The notes under the pieces are model-generated. The model was not told the DNA's origin. It did not search any database and worked only from the letters and a program-made list of their open reading frames with translations. From Ascaris suum (Eukaryota > Nematoda > Chromadorea > Rhabditida > Ascarididae), in NCBI GenBank assembly GCA_013433145.1, contig JACCHR010000034.1, forward strand, positions 113,518-177,517: a stretch of DNA of 64,000 nucleotides, given 5' to 3'. This document shows positions 37,296-48,266 of this stretch, piece by piece. Position numbers and translations under genes: made by a program. Position 1 is the first letter of the stretch; every line of letters begins with the position of its first letter.

Positions 37296-40200
37296 CTCTG
37301 CATGCACGTTGAGGTTGTTTTAATAATTGTCGGAAGGATCTACCTCGATGAGGGAAACACATAGCGGTATTTGTGAGGAAGTTGGGTTGTCAGGGAAGGC
37401 GCGTTGACGTTGCGATGTGCCTCGTAAGGTTTCGAGTCGAATGGCGTGTGCAAGAGATTTATGAGATCTCTTCTCGCAGATTACTCCACAGCTTTTTCCT
37501 GCATCGTCTTTGCTCTGAAAGCATGGTCCAATCAGCAATACACTCTTGTTGATCACATAGTCAGTCCTTCATCCACACTTTCTTTTTTTCATAACGTTTA
37601 TCTGGAAGATGTCTTCGATGGGATCGACGAATGAAACCATTCTTTAAGCGCCAAAAATCCCCCAACTGTTTTGCATTATGTATGGAAGTTAATTAACGAA
37701 AGTTACGTTTATAGGGTTGCTTTTATTCTCATCCCATAGGCTCATAGGGAATGTTTCATAAAGAATAATATCAACCTCGTTCCTCAAAGATTTCCTAGAG
37801 TGTAGTGCTATTGATAGCGGCGCGATTTCGACTGGCGTGAGCGAAAACTTTCGACTTTGCCGAAGACACGACCGATCGATCGCTGTTGCGTTTTTCTGCT
37901 GTTCAACGAGCGCCTCCGGGGGTTGGAGATTGGCTAACAGCGATTATTGTCACCCTCTCTTTAATGAAGTTCACGGATCATGTCGAAGAGTTATTATTGC
38001 ATTGCAAGCACCATATCGACCGGACCGTGGCTCGATCGTCTCCTTATGTTCACCCACGGTTCTGCTCGGTGTGATCGTTTTAGGCGTCGATATGAAGCAA
38101 TAGAATGAGCGATGAACTTCCGAAAATTTGTTTGCAACATGAAGAGTCTTGTACTTTCATCTGAACGTCGAAGACTGCCGGTAGACACAAGGTATGACAC
38201 AACCGCCTGCGGTCGCAATAAAAAAACTTACGAAACGATCAGCCGATTTCGCTCCTCGTGACATATTTTCTCAGAGACATACTCGAATAGGAGGGAGAAA
38301 GCTTTGTTCTGTTTTTTTAATCGTTGAAAACATTATTTTCAGTTTCGATATCTTCTAACGCATCCGTATGATATAACGCATAAAGCACAACGCATCGACG
38401 AACGTTTGCGATGGTTGGAGAAAGAAATATTGGGAAAGAGATTCGACGGAACTGAAATGATGTGGTTCAGTGAGAAAGAAAGTGATCGGTATTATTTTCG
38501 AGTTGAAGTTATAGTTGTGAATTGCAGCTAAGAAGCTAATAGCTTCAGGTTGCAAAATTTGTGAATGATTTTATGCTTGAGAATTAAATGAGGAAAGATG
38601 TTGAGCATAAGAGGAAAAGGTAGGAGACGATGTGAATGAAGTGACGGACATTACCGTCACAATTGAAAGGCTTATTTGAAAGCGTATTAGCGAATGTCTC
38701 GATTTTTGTACAGTTGGATAAGGTGGTTGAAACAGTGCACTCATTTCTGACTGGCTATTTGCACTTAGGGGCACTCTTATTATCCTAGGTTGTGAGCTTG
38801 AAATACTGAGTGGATGCTAGTGATGAGTTATATCACTAGTATTCACTCAGTTAGCCTCCCCTTTCATTGGAGTGTTTAGTTCTGAATGCAGATATTTTCC
38901 AGGTGTTTTGCCGAGGTGTTATCGAAGGATTATGATGTGAATAATGTGAATTCGACTTGTGCAATTAGTGAATCATGTCTGAAACGAATGTTGGCTACTC
39001 GTGGTCTATCTGGATATCGATTGACTCATCAAGTGCTGTTCGCCGCCGTCACACAAATTGTAAGTCTCTTTTAGAACTTTTTTTAAAATAAAATTCTATC
39101 GTTGCTTGTTGGCATTTTTGGATATATTTGCTGGATTCTGAGAAAACCTTGACATTCATTCAGCGTTCGAACTAAGGAAGTTCCCGTATTAGACGTTTGA
39201 AAGCAGTTCTAGAGATATTGCAATTCGAGTGGCAATCTTAGCATTTTCTTCACTTTTCTACTTTTTTCAACCAAGTCTTTTCACTAGATGCACCTTTCCC
39301 GTCTCTAGTTTGCTTCAACAATGGGTTCGTTTGCTGTTGATATGGTCCGTCAACTTTACTAATCATTAATATAAAGCAATGGCATTATTGATTCGAAAAA
39401 GCGAGTCTTTTTTCTTCGAGTCATATCGAAAGTTAAAATATCGGAACCTTTTATGACGGAAGTCTATTTTCTCCAATCGTTATTTTTCTCGCTTTGTGTG
39501 TTTTCCATCCACGGTTTTTACACTATTTTGAAATGAAAAATGTTTTACGCGAAAATTTCATTTTGAGGGACATTCACGCCTTGTATTAGTAAACATTCTC
39601 TCTACCTATCTCGATATTGATGAGATTTCTAGTCTGTTCTTTTCTTCCCCCTATTTCTGAAGAATCGATTCTCCTCTCCCGTTTTGTCTCTTTACTTTCT
39701 CTTCATGCTCCTACCCACTTCCTCCTTTCTATTTTCTTCAAAAAAAAAAAAAAAATCCAGTTTGTTGTGATCATCACCTATTGTGTGCATGGCATATCGA
39801 TTTGGGAATGATGGCGAATATTTTTAGGCTCCTTGTGCGAACGTTGTTTCGGAATATCTACACTCGACAAGCAATACGACAATGGATAATTTTTTGAAGA
39901 GTATTGCACAAACGTTATTGATGAGATGCTTGCTTTTCAAAAGAATGCACATATTCTCTCCAGGATGAACACCTATCAAAAAGATCTCCTTATGGAACAA
40001 GGTGGGTAAATACTCGCTTTTTTTCCATTTGAAATCGATCGCTAGCGGATTTATTAATTTACATTGCCGCATCTGCCACGCATGATTCTAGTAAAGCTTT
40101 TGATGTCTATATTTGGCCTGGATTCATGCCGCCTCAATTGTAGCTGTTTTGTCATTTTAGGTCACTGTATTTGACTCACGATTTTCCTTAAAAATAGGGT

Positions 40201-41436
40201 ACTGTTGAATATCAGATGGCCCCGAAAAAACTAGTTCTGAGAGTAGGGGAAGATACAGTTTGCAAGTAATTTTGACGTTTGGGATCCCAGAAAGTACAGC
40301 CTCTGAACGAGAACTGACGGCTCTAAGAGTTATTCGGGCTTTCCCAAGTGAAGTAAGTGTTGCCCAGAAATTTCGACATTTTCGAGTGAAATTTCTTGTG
40401 GGCACGCTAGCCGTAACTACCATAGTATTTGCGAAATTCCCATCCACTTTGCTTTTTTTTGCAACGGTGTAAATGCAATTCTGCACTTTTATATGCGTTT
40501 GCACTACGGCTTGCGCATATAAAGCAATTACATCGCGAATTGTTCGATGCTTTTATGCAGATTATTGTTGCTTATGTGGGCTCATTTGATTTCATAAAAG
40601 AGTTTCCGACTAGTTGATGATGGATTTATTGAGGGAATTTGAGTGATATTATTGAATGTTTCGTCTCTAGTATAAGTGCTGGGCATTCCCATATTGCTAT
40701 CATTTTCAACAACATGAACTTATTTCATATTTATCCTTGAGATTTCTTACATAGTGGCCGAGAGTATATTCTCGATTGATGAATAATTAATAAATAAGAG
40801 CGGAAGGAGAAGAAGCAAAGAGAGGGGAGAACCAACCGATGCAACCGGTTATGAAGGCAACGAACTCTAAAGTAGTTAATTTTATATGATTTTTATGCGT
40901 GAATATATAGGTTGTTTACTCATTGTTTATTCGAAAAAGTATAAATAGCTTCAGTTCTAATTTTTTTTCTTTTTTTTTTCTCGAACTTTTCTCGAAAAGG
41001 TAAAAGAAAGTTTTTCTTGAAAACATTTCAGCCATTATTTTTGCATCCAAAATAAAGAGGGGAATTTCGACCTCATTGCCATCCCCCTACCCAACCCACA
41101 TCCTTACCTATAAAAGTTGTTCTTGCTCTTGAGAATACTGCATTATATTTCTTTTTTTTTCGCACATTTTATAGCTTTGTGAGGTTTTCTGTTGGTGACC
41201 TCATTAATGTTGTGATCATTTTCAGTGTTTGCATGTGGTCAATTCGGTTTTGTGGAAATTTGCTCGTTGCACGTACTAGTGGCCGTACTTAGTTGGCAAC
41301 ATCCACGTCTTGGATGCTTCAGAAAAGGGGATCTCGACGACTCTCCAATCGAATGTAGCATTATCATCACCCAAAGCAGCGTTCTTAGCCGATAACTTCA
41401 CTTCGAGGAAACTTTTCAATGATCTCATTCATAATG
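35673..41436 (+). CDS. C16orf89 / UPF0764 (DUF4735) family protein, at least 6 exons, three frame breaks, ends incomplete
   Basis: Exons: 35,673-35,794, 36,815-36,964, 38,343-38,488, 38,903-39,059, 39,828-40,001, 41,226-41,436. In order they give blocks matching vertebrate C16orf89: LDVDGVFGLRIIQG-QL, RDPFYYKQ-FRYLLTHPYD, MWFSEKESDRC, ISESCLKRMLATRGLSGY-LTHQ, YCTNVIDEML and VFACGQFGF with LSWQHPRLGCF. Family function is poorly known; the human protein is predicted to be secreted. Three one-base shifts are needed: in exon 2 (about 36,917-36,944), in exon 5 at the T6 run 39,890-39,895, and in exon 6 at the G4 run 41,327-41,330. Corrected, all junction phases agree. The signal-peptide exon was not found upstream, and the final exon (human GCSSH region) is absent before the repeat arm at 42,117. 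Confidence 0.85.
37227..37292. repeat. (TA)n microsatellite, 66 bp
   Basis: TA array in the intron between exons 2 and 3 of the C16orf89 homologue. Confidence 0.95.
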
Positions 41437-42595
41437 GTTAGTCAGGTTTAGTTTTTTTTTTTTGCATACTTATTGGCCGAGAGATGTTATATTTCTATAC
41501 TCTCTTGGCACTCATATTTTATGCAAATTAGGCAAAAAAGCAATGAAAAAAAATTTAATTTTAAAATACATTTTGATTTATTCGTCGATAATTTGTGTAA
41601 TTCCTATATCTCCACTGGATCAATAAGCATCTGTTTGTTTTGAAAAGAAAAAGTTGATAATTGTGCTATTAATTACGATGTTATAACGTGAAAGATCATC
41701 TCGAAACTGTCTGGCGAAAGAGCGTTAGAAAAATTACAGTCGACATTTTTTGCACTAATTTCGTAACTTTATAGAGATTATGAACTCTTCAAGATTTGTT
41801 CTGGAAATTTGTCTATAAAGTTCATTTATAATTACTAATTAAAAGTTGTTAGTTGTATGGCTGCTGTTTTAAAAATTAAGTAACAGATTTAAGTTCACAA
41901 TCTTACTGCTTATTATAAATGGTGCTATGGAATGCGCAATTGTGAGTATCACAGATGTACTAATAGCTAAATAATTGTGTGGAGAGTGAATATTGCGCAT
42001 ATGTGCATTATTAGAGGCATTATTGGCAGCGATTGTCCTTATTATAAACCTCCATTTGTGTTAAATATTACTGCATGGCAAAGTGCTTCTTTAAGAGTCA
42101 AGTTGTTTTTTTTTTTTCGAGGCAGAATGCATCTGCAGGATGATTAGCAGTCTGTGTCATAGGTTTACTTCGGATCAGCAGATCTTCATAGAGGCAGCGC
42201 TGAAGGCTAGCTGTATGGTGCAGAAATCACAATCAGATTTACTACCTCAAGCTCATCGAGAATATTCGCAAATATGACCTGCTTTCACGAATGTTTTTTC
42301 TCAACGGAAGCCGACATGATTAACTAATCAAGCAAGTGGTGGCATATTTGGTTTTAAATAAGCGGGATTTCAGGATTTTCTTACATAAAGTGCTATCCTC
42401 ACATATAGGATCAGAAGTCCTCAACCGACAAAAATTCAGGATATAGGATCAGGGGTTGGGGAATTCGTAACTTTCGCTTTGCTTTAGTCGCTGCATCATT
42501 TATATTCATCAGATTAAAGCTCGAGCTCAGATGAAACTGATCAATAGTCAACGTGTTAAAATTGTTTAGATTATTGCTCGACCCACTCGGCTACA

Positions 42596-42883
42596 GTGGC
42601 ATCTGGCGCACTTTGGGTATTCCTTCGTTTCTTACTTGATCCGGGTCCATGGCCAGAATTCTTCCTAGCAGATCAACCGGTCACGCTGCAGAATATCCTC
42701 TCAGAAGATCAGTTCCGTCAATATCGATATGCACGATGGGTGAAAGATTCATTTCCGGTGCAGCTGCCTCTCTCGAGGCCTCCCGAGCTCGGCTGGTCAC
42801 CCGATTTACTCGCGTATTTAGTTTTGATTGCTTTCGTTTGCATTGCTTCACTAGTTGCTCAATTTGGTTGTAAAAGGAGGTGA
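42596..42883 (+). CDS. Gene P, right-arm copy: small single-helix membrane protein, unrecognised
   Basis: Encodes the same protein as the left copy from LADQPVTLQ through the membrane segment to GCKRR, then TGA (or a GTGAAG donor). The ATG used on the left is at 42,649 here, but an extra C (cttcctag versus cttctag) puts it out of frame with the body. The body frame is instead open upstream to 42,596, where an ATG exists (MASGALWVFLRF). All three substitutions against the left copy in the body are silent (GCA/GCG, CAA/CAG, CAG/CAA). Whether the true start is the left-type ATG or the upstream one is unresolved. Confidence 0.6.
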   Translation: MASGALWVFLRFLLDPGPWPEFFLADQPVTLQNILSEDQFRQYRYARWVKDSFPVQLPLSRPPELGWSPDLLAYLVLIAFVCIASLVAQFGCKRR

Positions 42884-45294
42884 AGCAAGTGTACCATTTT
42901 GCCTACAAGAACTTATAATAAGAACTGAAATTGAATTCGAGTTCTGAAGTGTTTTTCTGGGAGTTGAATGCATTTCCATTGAGCAGATTCCGATATGCTT
43001 GAGGCAACGATCACTATCTTCGACTTGGTTCTTTATCATTAAACATATTGCTTTTTGCATATTATATGCAAATGCTGTTACTGTCAATCTCGTTGTTAGA
43101 TTTGTTTGTGATATATGTGTAATTTATTTAAGAACTAAAACACTCAGTGTGATGAGACTAATTGCCCTCATACGAGTTCTTATCTTTTCATTGCAACGAC
43201 CAGTTCAAAGACGAATACTATCCTGCGACTTTTGCAGTTGCTACCTGCTGAAAAAAGTCTAGAAATTGGCAGGGAACAATACTTTTTTTTGCCTTTCAAA
43301 CCATTCGGCGCTTGATTGCCGAAATATCAAAAAGTACTGATAGAGCATCAGTTATTATACCATCCTATGAACGAAAAAAAGTTTTGCGCGAAGCGATTCT
43401 AGAACAAGTTGGACCCGCAAATGTTGTAGTATCTTTATGCAGTGGCAACTAAACTGCAATAAAATCACCTATATAAATAGGCGAGGATATGACCATGGTT
43501 GAAGTAATTTTTTAAATGGTAATTTGCATAGATAGTAGACAGAAAGCAGCTAAAGTGGCCAAAGTGAAAAAAGCAATCTGGAACAATTACTCATTGTTTA
43601 ACTCTATTATGGCTGTAACCTTTTCATTTTGTTCATCGTAAACTTCATTTTTGGTAGATTTTTGCAATCGATGGGGGTTTTTATTCGCTCTGGAGGTTCC
43701 CTTATATTGAAAGACTTTTTTCTGTTATTCGTCCTTTTTGTTTGTTTATTTCACTTGAAAGGCTTTTTTTTTAAAGAAAGGTTGCAAAGACTTATATTGA
43801 AATGCTGATCAGCGCGATTCATGTAAAAGTACAAATCTGTTTGGGCAGCATTGGTGGAGGAAGCTTTTGATAGTGGAACTTGCAATTAGGGAAATATGCT
43901 ATCGAAGCCTAACTAAGCATAAATGATTGTAGAGTGGCATCACCGTTACGACCTCTTCGAATAGACTAAAGGAAACTTTGTTTTGAGCTAGAGGACACTT
44001 TATTTTGCTTCTATACCTGATCCATCAAATTATAGCCCAGTCGTAGATGTACTATAATAGCAAATTTATTGAGGAAGAAGGTGTACTCCAATGACAGCAC
44101 TTTTTCACATCTTGCTTACTTCAAAATATGGACATATAATGAAGAATTAAGTAATCACTAACTGCTTCAATTTTTGAAAACGTTCGGATTATTGTCTGTG
44201 CAATTTTTCTGGCGCTGTTTGTTTGTTCTATTCGATAATATTGATGTTTTTTGCCTGTAAAAAAACTTGTGCCAGTGGATTGGTGCATGAAAAGCTTTAG
44301 CGATGTTTTCCCGATAGAGCTTTCATCTATCATGATCGATCTCTCGTTTTGTTTATTGTTTGCTTTAATTTTTATGCATTTCATTTATCATATTAGGAGG
44401 TTGAACTATATTTTTCGTTTGTTATCAGTGTCCTCACGATTGTTGTTTAATTTTATGAAGGTAGTCATATTTCAAATGTATTTCGAGCGGAAACTTATCA
44501 ATAATCAATCTCGAAAAATAGACAAAAGCTTCATTTCCATCGTAACAAGAGCCTTCAGTTGGGTTCACTTGTGTGGAGACTATTTAACTACCACTAACGT
44601 TTGTTATTGGCTTCTTTCAATCCCGTAGGAATACAAAATAGAAACCGTATTGAGGAAGTAAAATAGTTCCTGGTGTTTTTTTTTTTTTGATGAATTCTAT
44701 AATAAAATCGTTTTGCGCTTTATTTCGATGTAAGTTTTGTCATATTATTAAATGCCAATGTGTATTATGATGCCAGTCTGATTTCAATGCATTTTGCTGT
44801 AGTTATTTTTGTCGATAATTAAGTGCAGAATTGCATCTGATTGATTGGATAATGTTTCAGAATCGATTTTTAATATGAATTCATCGTTAAATTTGTTCAA
44901 GCCTATCCCTCAGCTTAGATATTTATTGCTTTATGAAAACAATATAGGCAAACATTTGTGGTGGTGGGGGGGGGGGGGGGGGGGGGGGAGGTGGATAGTC
45001 ACGCTACGCTTTCTACACGACTGACGCGAAATGACTTCATTTACTTGCATAATTTAGATGAAAGAAATGTCCTTTTCATGTGCCACATCCGGTTTTATGC
45101 TCTTCAACTCTATTCATCTCGGCTCATTTCTTCAGAAGGATGCGGGCACTCTCTCGAGGGCTTCTCTTGGCAGTGGATTTTATGCTTTGGCATTTTTATG
45201 CTCGCGACAATGTTATCTGGATTTTGCTTTCTTTCCGAGTGCGTTTTGTTAATCTGAGAGGGCGATTCAAATTGGGGGGGGGGGGGGGTGGGAG

Positions 45295-46073
45295 GGTAAA
45301 TATCGAACGTGTTCGACCAGTCGAACAATAAAGGTTGTCTGTTTTTTGTTGATCGTCTTTCTAAACCGCTCATGATCATTGGTGAGCATGCTGGCCGCAC
45401 GCAGGGAATTATTTCGATTGTGCTGAAGTGAACGCATCTCTCGACCTTGACGGCTGTAACTGCAGAAGGGCTGTTTGCCACCAGCTCCGAGGTGCTCGTC
45501 ATTGATTGGTTTGTCGCCGTTATCAGAACGCGAGTGTGATAGAAGTGCGTAGATAATTGAATTACTTTGTTTGTGAAAACACCACGTATAATTTTTATCA
45601 GGTATATTTCGTTGTTACTATGAGTGTAATTATTCCTTCACATGAATAACATGTCATTAGCAACGATGCTTCTTTGAGGAGTAACTGTGTTATGAACAAG
45701 CGTCTAATTCGAAGTAAGTATTACATTTGTCTCTACTATAGGGACCGGTCGATCGCAGTTTGGCTTTAATAGCACCTTCATGTTTGTCAGTTTCATCATA
45801 TTCTCAGTTCGTTCTTGATTCTGATTGAGATTGAGCAGTTATGGTCTCATCTTCCGTTCTCTTCATATTCGACGATTCCATTGGACTATTTACTTCATAA
45901 CCAAAGTTTTCGTCCCACAAGAGTGATATTAATGAGGACGAGGAGCGTTTTTGTGCGTAAAAAGTTTTACGCACATCGCGAGCCCAAACACGTTGGATAA
46001 GGGCGTTGTGTCGTTGGCTTGGCTCGTTGCTGACCACTGTCCATTGCTTTCGTTGGCCATTCACATTGAGCAT
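45295..46073 (-). CDS. Gene Q, right-arm copy, frame broken in exon 2
   Basis: Exon 1, 46,073-45,971, matches the left copy (103 nt, same donor). In the exon 2 region (about 45,555-45,310) the frame is lost by one missing G near 45,467 and regained only in a different frame; the later part still encodes FRKTINKKQTTFIVRLVEHV with an in-frame extra Lys codon relative to the left. An alternative reading through the donor gives an open frame to 45,804. Confidence 0.35.
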
Positions 46074-46417
46074 ATTCGCCGCTGTCACCTCATTTATTCA
46101 CATCCAGTGATCATCTCAATCACCTTAACGTTGATATTCTTTAAATATTTTGAGATTAGAAAAGAATATGGATCGTTTGCAATAATGAAACATTATCCTG
46201 TGAATGTCGGAAAAAAATATTCATCATAGCCGAACATTTGTATATTATAGAAGAAAAAAAATTCGATGAGGTGAACATTGAGCCGCGAAAGTTGAGATCT
46301 ACAGGAAATAATTCTAAACACTCCTAGATGATTGTTCACCCGGAAGGAATTTCCACAATATTGGAGTTTTTTTCTTAAAGGAAGTAACTTTCATTATATA
46401 TTTGCCAATTGTTGCAA

Positions 46418-47027
46418 TTATAAGCCAGTCGGATTACTGCTACTTCCTTGTAGGTGTACAAGGAACGGATCGTCGGTTATTATTTCCATCTCATTTTCAT
46501 AGGTAAAACCAGTTGTGTAATCTGTTCATTTTACGATTTTCCATGTGTTCTACTTAATGCACACTTTGCCGTTTATTTGCGTTGAGAGAGAAAATAACTA
46601 TGAATCCTTTTTTATGCGTTTTTTTTTATTTTTAAATGATGGTATCGTATCTATACATATGTATGTATCTGCCTATCAACTTGTTCAATGCTTTGAATTT
46701 GGTGGACACTGAAGGTAATCATCAACTATGATAGATATGACAGAGACATCACAAGATGAATTTTCGTCTAACTTTTTTAGTGTTTTTCTTTACTTTTTCA
46801 CTCACTCCAATGTCTCGAAATGGAAACGCATATAAAAATTGCGTGAACAAAAATAGCAAGAAGGGGCGAAATGTGTGCAATTCGACTTTCCCTGCTAATA
46901 GGTATTCAATAAGAGCAGCGACAATGTGAAGAATAAAATCACTCAGTAAAAGCTTGAAAGGTGGACGAAAAGGTGCGTTATCGATATCGGCAGGTAGCAG
47001 ATTTTTAAACTCGGGCAACGCACCGAA
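46418..47027 (-). CDS. Candidate minus-strand gene, two exons, unrecognised
   Basis: Exon 47,027-46,806: behind gcattttccAG, 74 codons in one frame (FGALPEFKNLLPADIDNAPF, FKLLLSDFILHIVAALIEYL) ending at a consensus donor GTGAGT. Candidate last exon 46,521-46,418: behind a gaacAG, 34 codons (TYENEMEIITDDPFLVHLQG...) ending TAA. The two do not join in phase directly, so an exon lies between them (46,540-46,800) or one boundary is wrong. The first exon is rich in hydrophobic helices. No family is recognised. It sits between arm A and block C on the right and has no left counterpart. Confidence 0.38.
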
Positions 47028-47500
47028 CTGGAAAATGCGAACATAACATGTGTTGTAAAAATTTTTGCTTCGGCGAAATTAATGTTCACGTTATTCGCAT
47101 TGATTATGGGGGAAGGGCCAATCTATGCGGAGTATCGGAAAAGCAATGCACAGTTTTTATTGCAGTAAGCCATATCAAATAGATACTATAATATTTCAAG
47201 GATTTCGGAATATAACCTTATATATTTCAGCATTTATTGACAGCTTATGAAAGTAATCGATAAGGTAAATGATCTACCAGGTGAATATATCGTGCATTGT
47301 TCTAATCTCTCCCATATGCTACTCCACTTGTCTTTATAATGCAGCATACTAAAAGATCCACTAGGAAAAATCGAAATAGATTATGATTGCAGTATAAAAA
47401 TGGCCGTTTTAAATAAATCATTAACTTGAGATGAATATTAAATAAAATGTAATTTTTCTTTTTCGAAATTTTTAAGCGCTTCCTTTTGAAATTTATCACT
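47028..47500. other. Short AT-rich stretch, no gene seen
   Basis: It should contain the 5' side of the candidate minus-strand gene, but no further exon was recognised. Confidence 0.35.
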
Positions 47501-48266
47501 TGACTATCATAGCGTTTGAGAAATTTTTCTGCAAGAGAAATCAGAGATCACCTGAAATCCGACAAATTTATTTTTGATTAGATTAAACGGTGCTGATTTT
47601 TTTCTTTCTTTTTTAAGTTATATTTTTGAAATGAAATATTCAGTACTGGAACCTTTTTTAAATTACAGAGTTTAAATTGAGTTTATTGGAATAACTTCGA
47701 GGTCATTTTCGAAATTCTATAAAGAATGAGAGAGGATTATATTAATGGCAATGTTGGGCGTTTAGCTAGGAATTTGTAGATTGGCGTCGTTGGTTTGTTA
47801 CTGTCCTTCGTTCGCAATTTTTTTCGAATATGTCGAATGGTCTTCGCAGCTCCTCATTGAAAATGGTTTATATCATATCAGTTTGATAAGTTGTATGTAG
47901 AGCTTTAATTGATAACTTATTTATCACCGTATTTTTGTGTAGATTTCGAATCGCCTCTTCCTATTCCTTCCCCACCCACTCCCTTCCCTTTCCCCCCTTC
48001 ATACTCGCATTTGCATAAGAAGATTATAGGTGAATTTATTCGCGAATAACGAAAAGATGCTCAATGTCTAGAAACTATTGGCTATACGAGAGCATTAGTT
48101 CAAAGGCTGTGTTATTGCTTTAGGGAATAATCCCAATACAGAGCATCTCAACATTTCAGAACATTAATGGCAAAATCCATTCCTCACAGAGGTTCAAATT
48201 TCAATGGAAAATTTGTGGATTATTATGGTTTATTATTTTAGAATATCTGTAGCGATAATGAATGGA
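47501..48266. repeat. Inverted block C, right copy
   Basis: Reverse complement of 19,112-19,868 with modest divergence. On this side it lies inside block B, opposite to the left-side order. Confidence 0.9.

Larger units (their letters stand above)
42117..46240. repeat. Main palindrome arm A, right copy (about 4.1 kb)
   Basis: Inverted counterpart of 22,350-26,466. It begins right after a poly-T run at 42,106-42,117 and fades beyond 46,240. Compared with the left arm it has frequent one-base length differences in short runs and an extra segment of about 20 bp (atagtgatcgttgcctca) near 43,003-43,022. It carries gene P on the plus strand and gene Q on the minus strand. The start of this arm coincides with the loss of the C16orf89 homologue's 3' end. 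Confidence 0.95.

Noticed and set aside
37866..38074. Open stretch with LTAIIVTLSLMKFTDHVEEL
   Set aside because: Considered as a C16orf89 exon; it has no good donor, no family similarity, and is not needed once exons 2 and 3 are joined.
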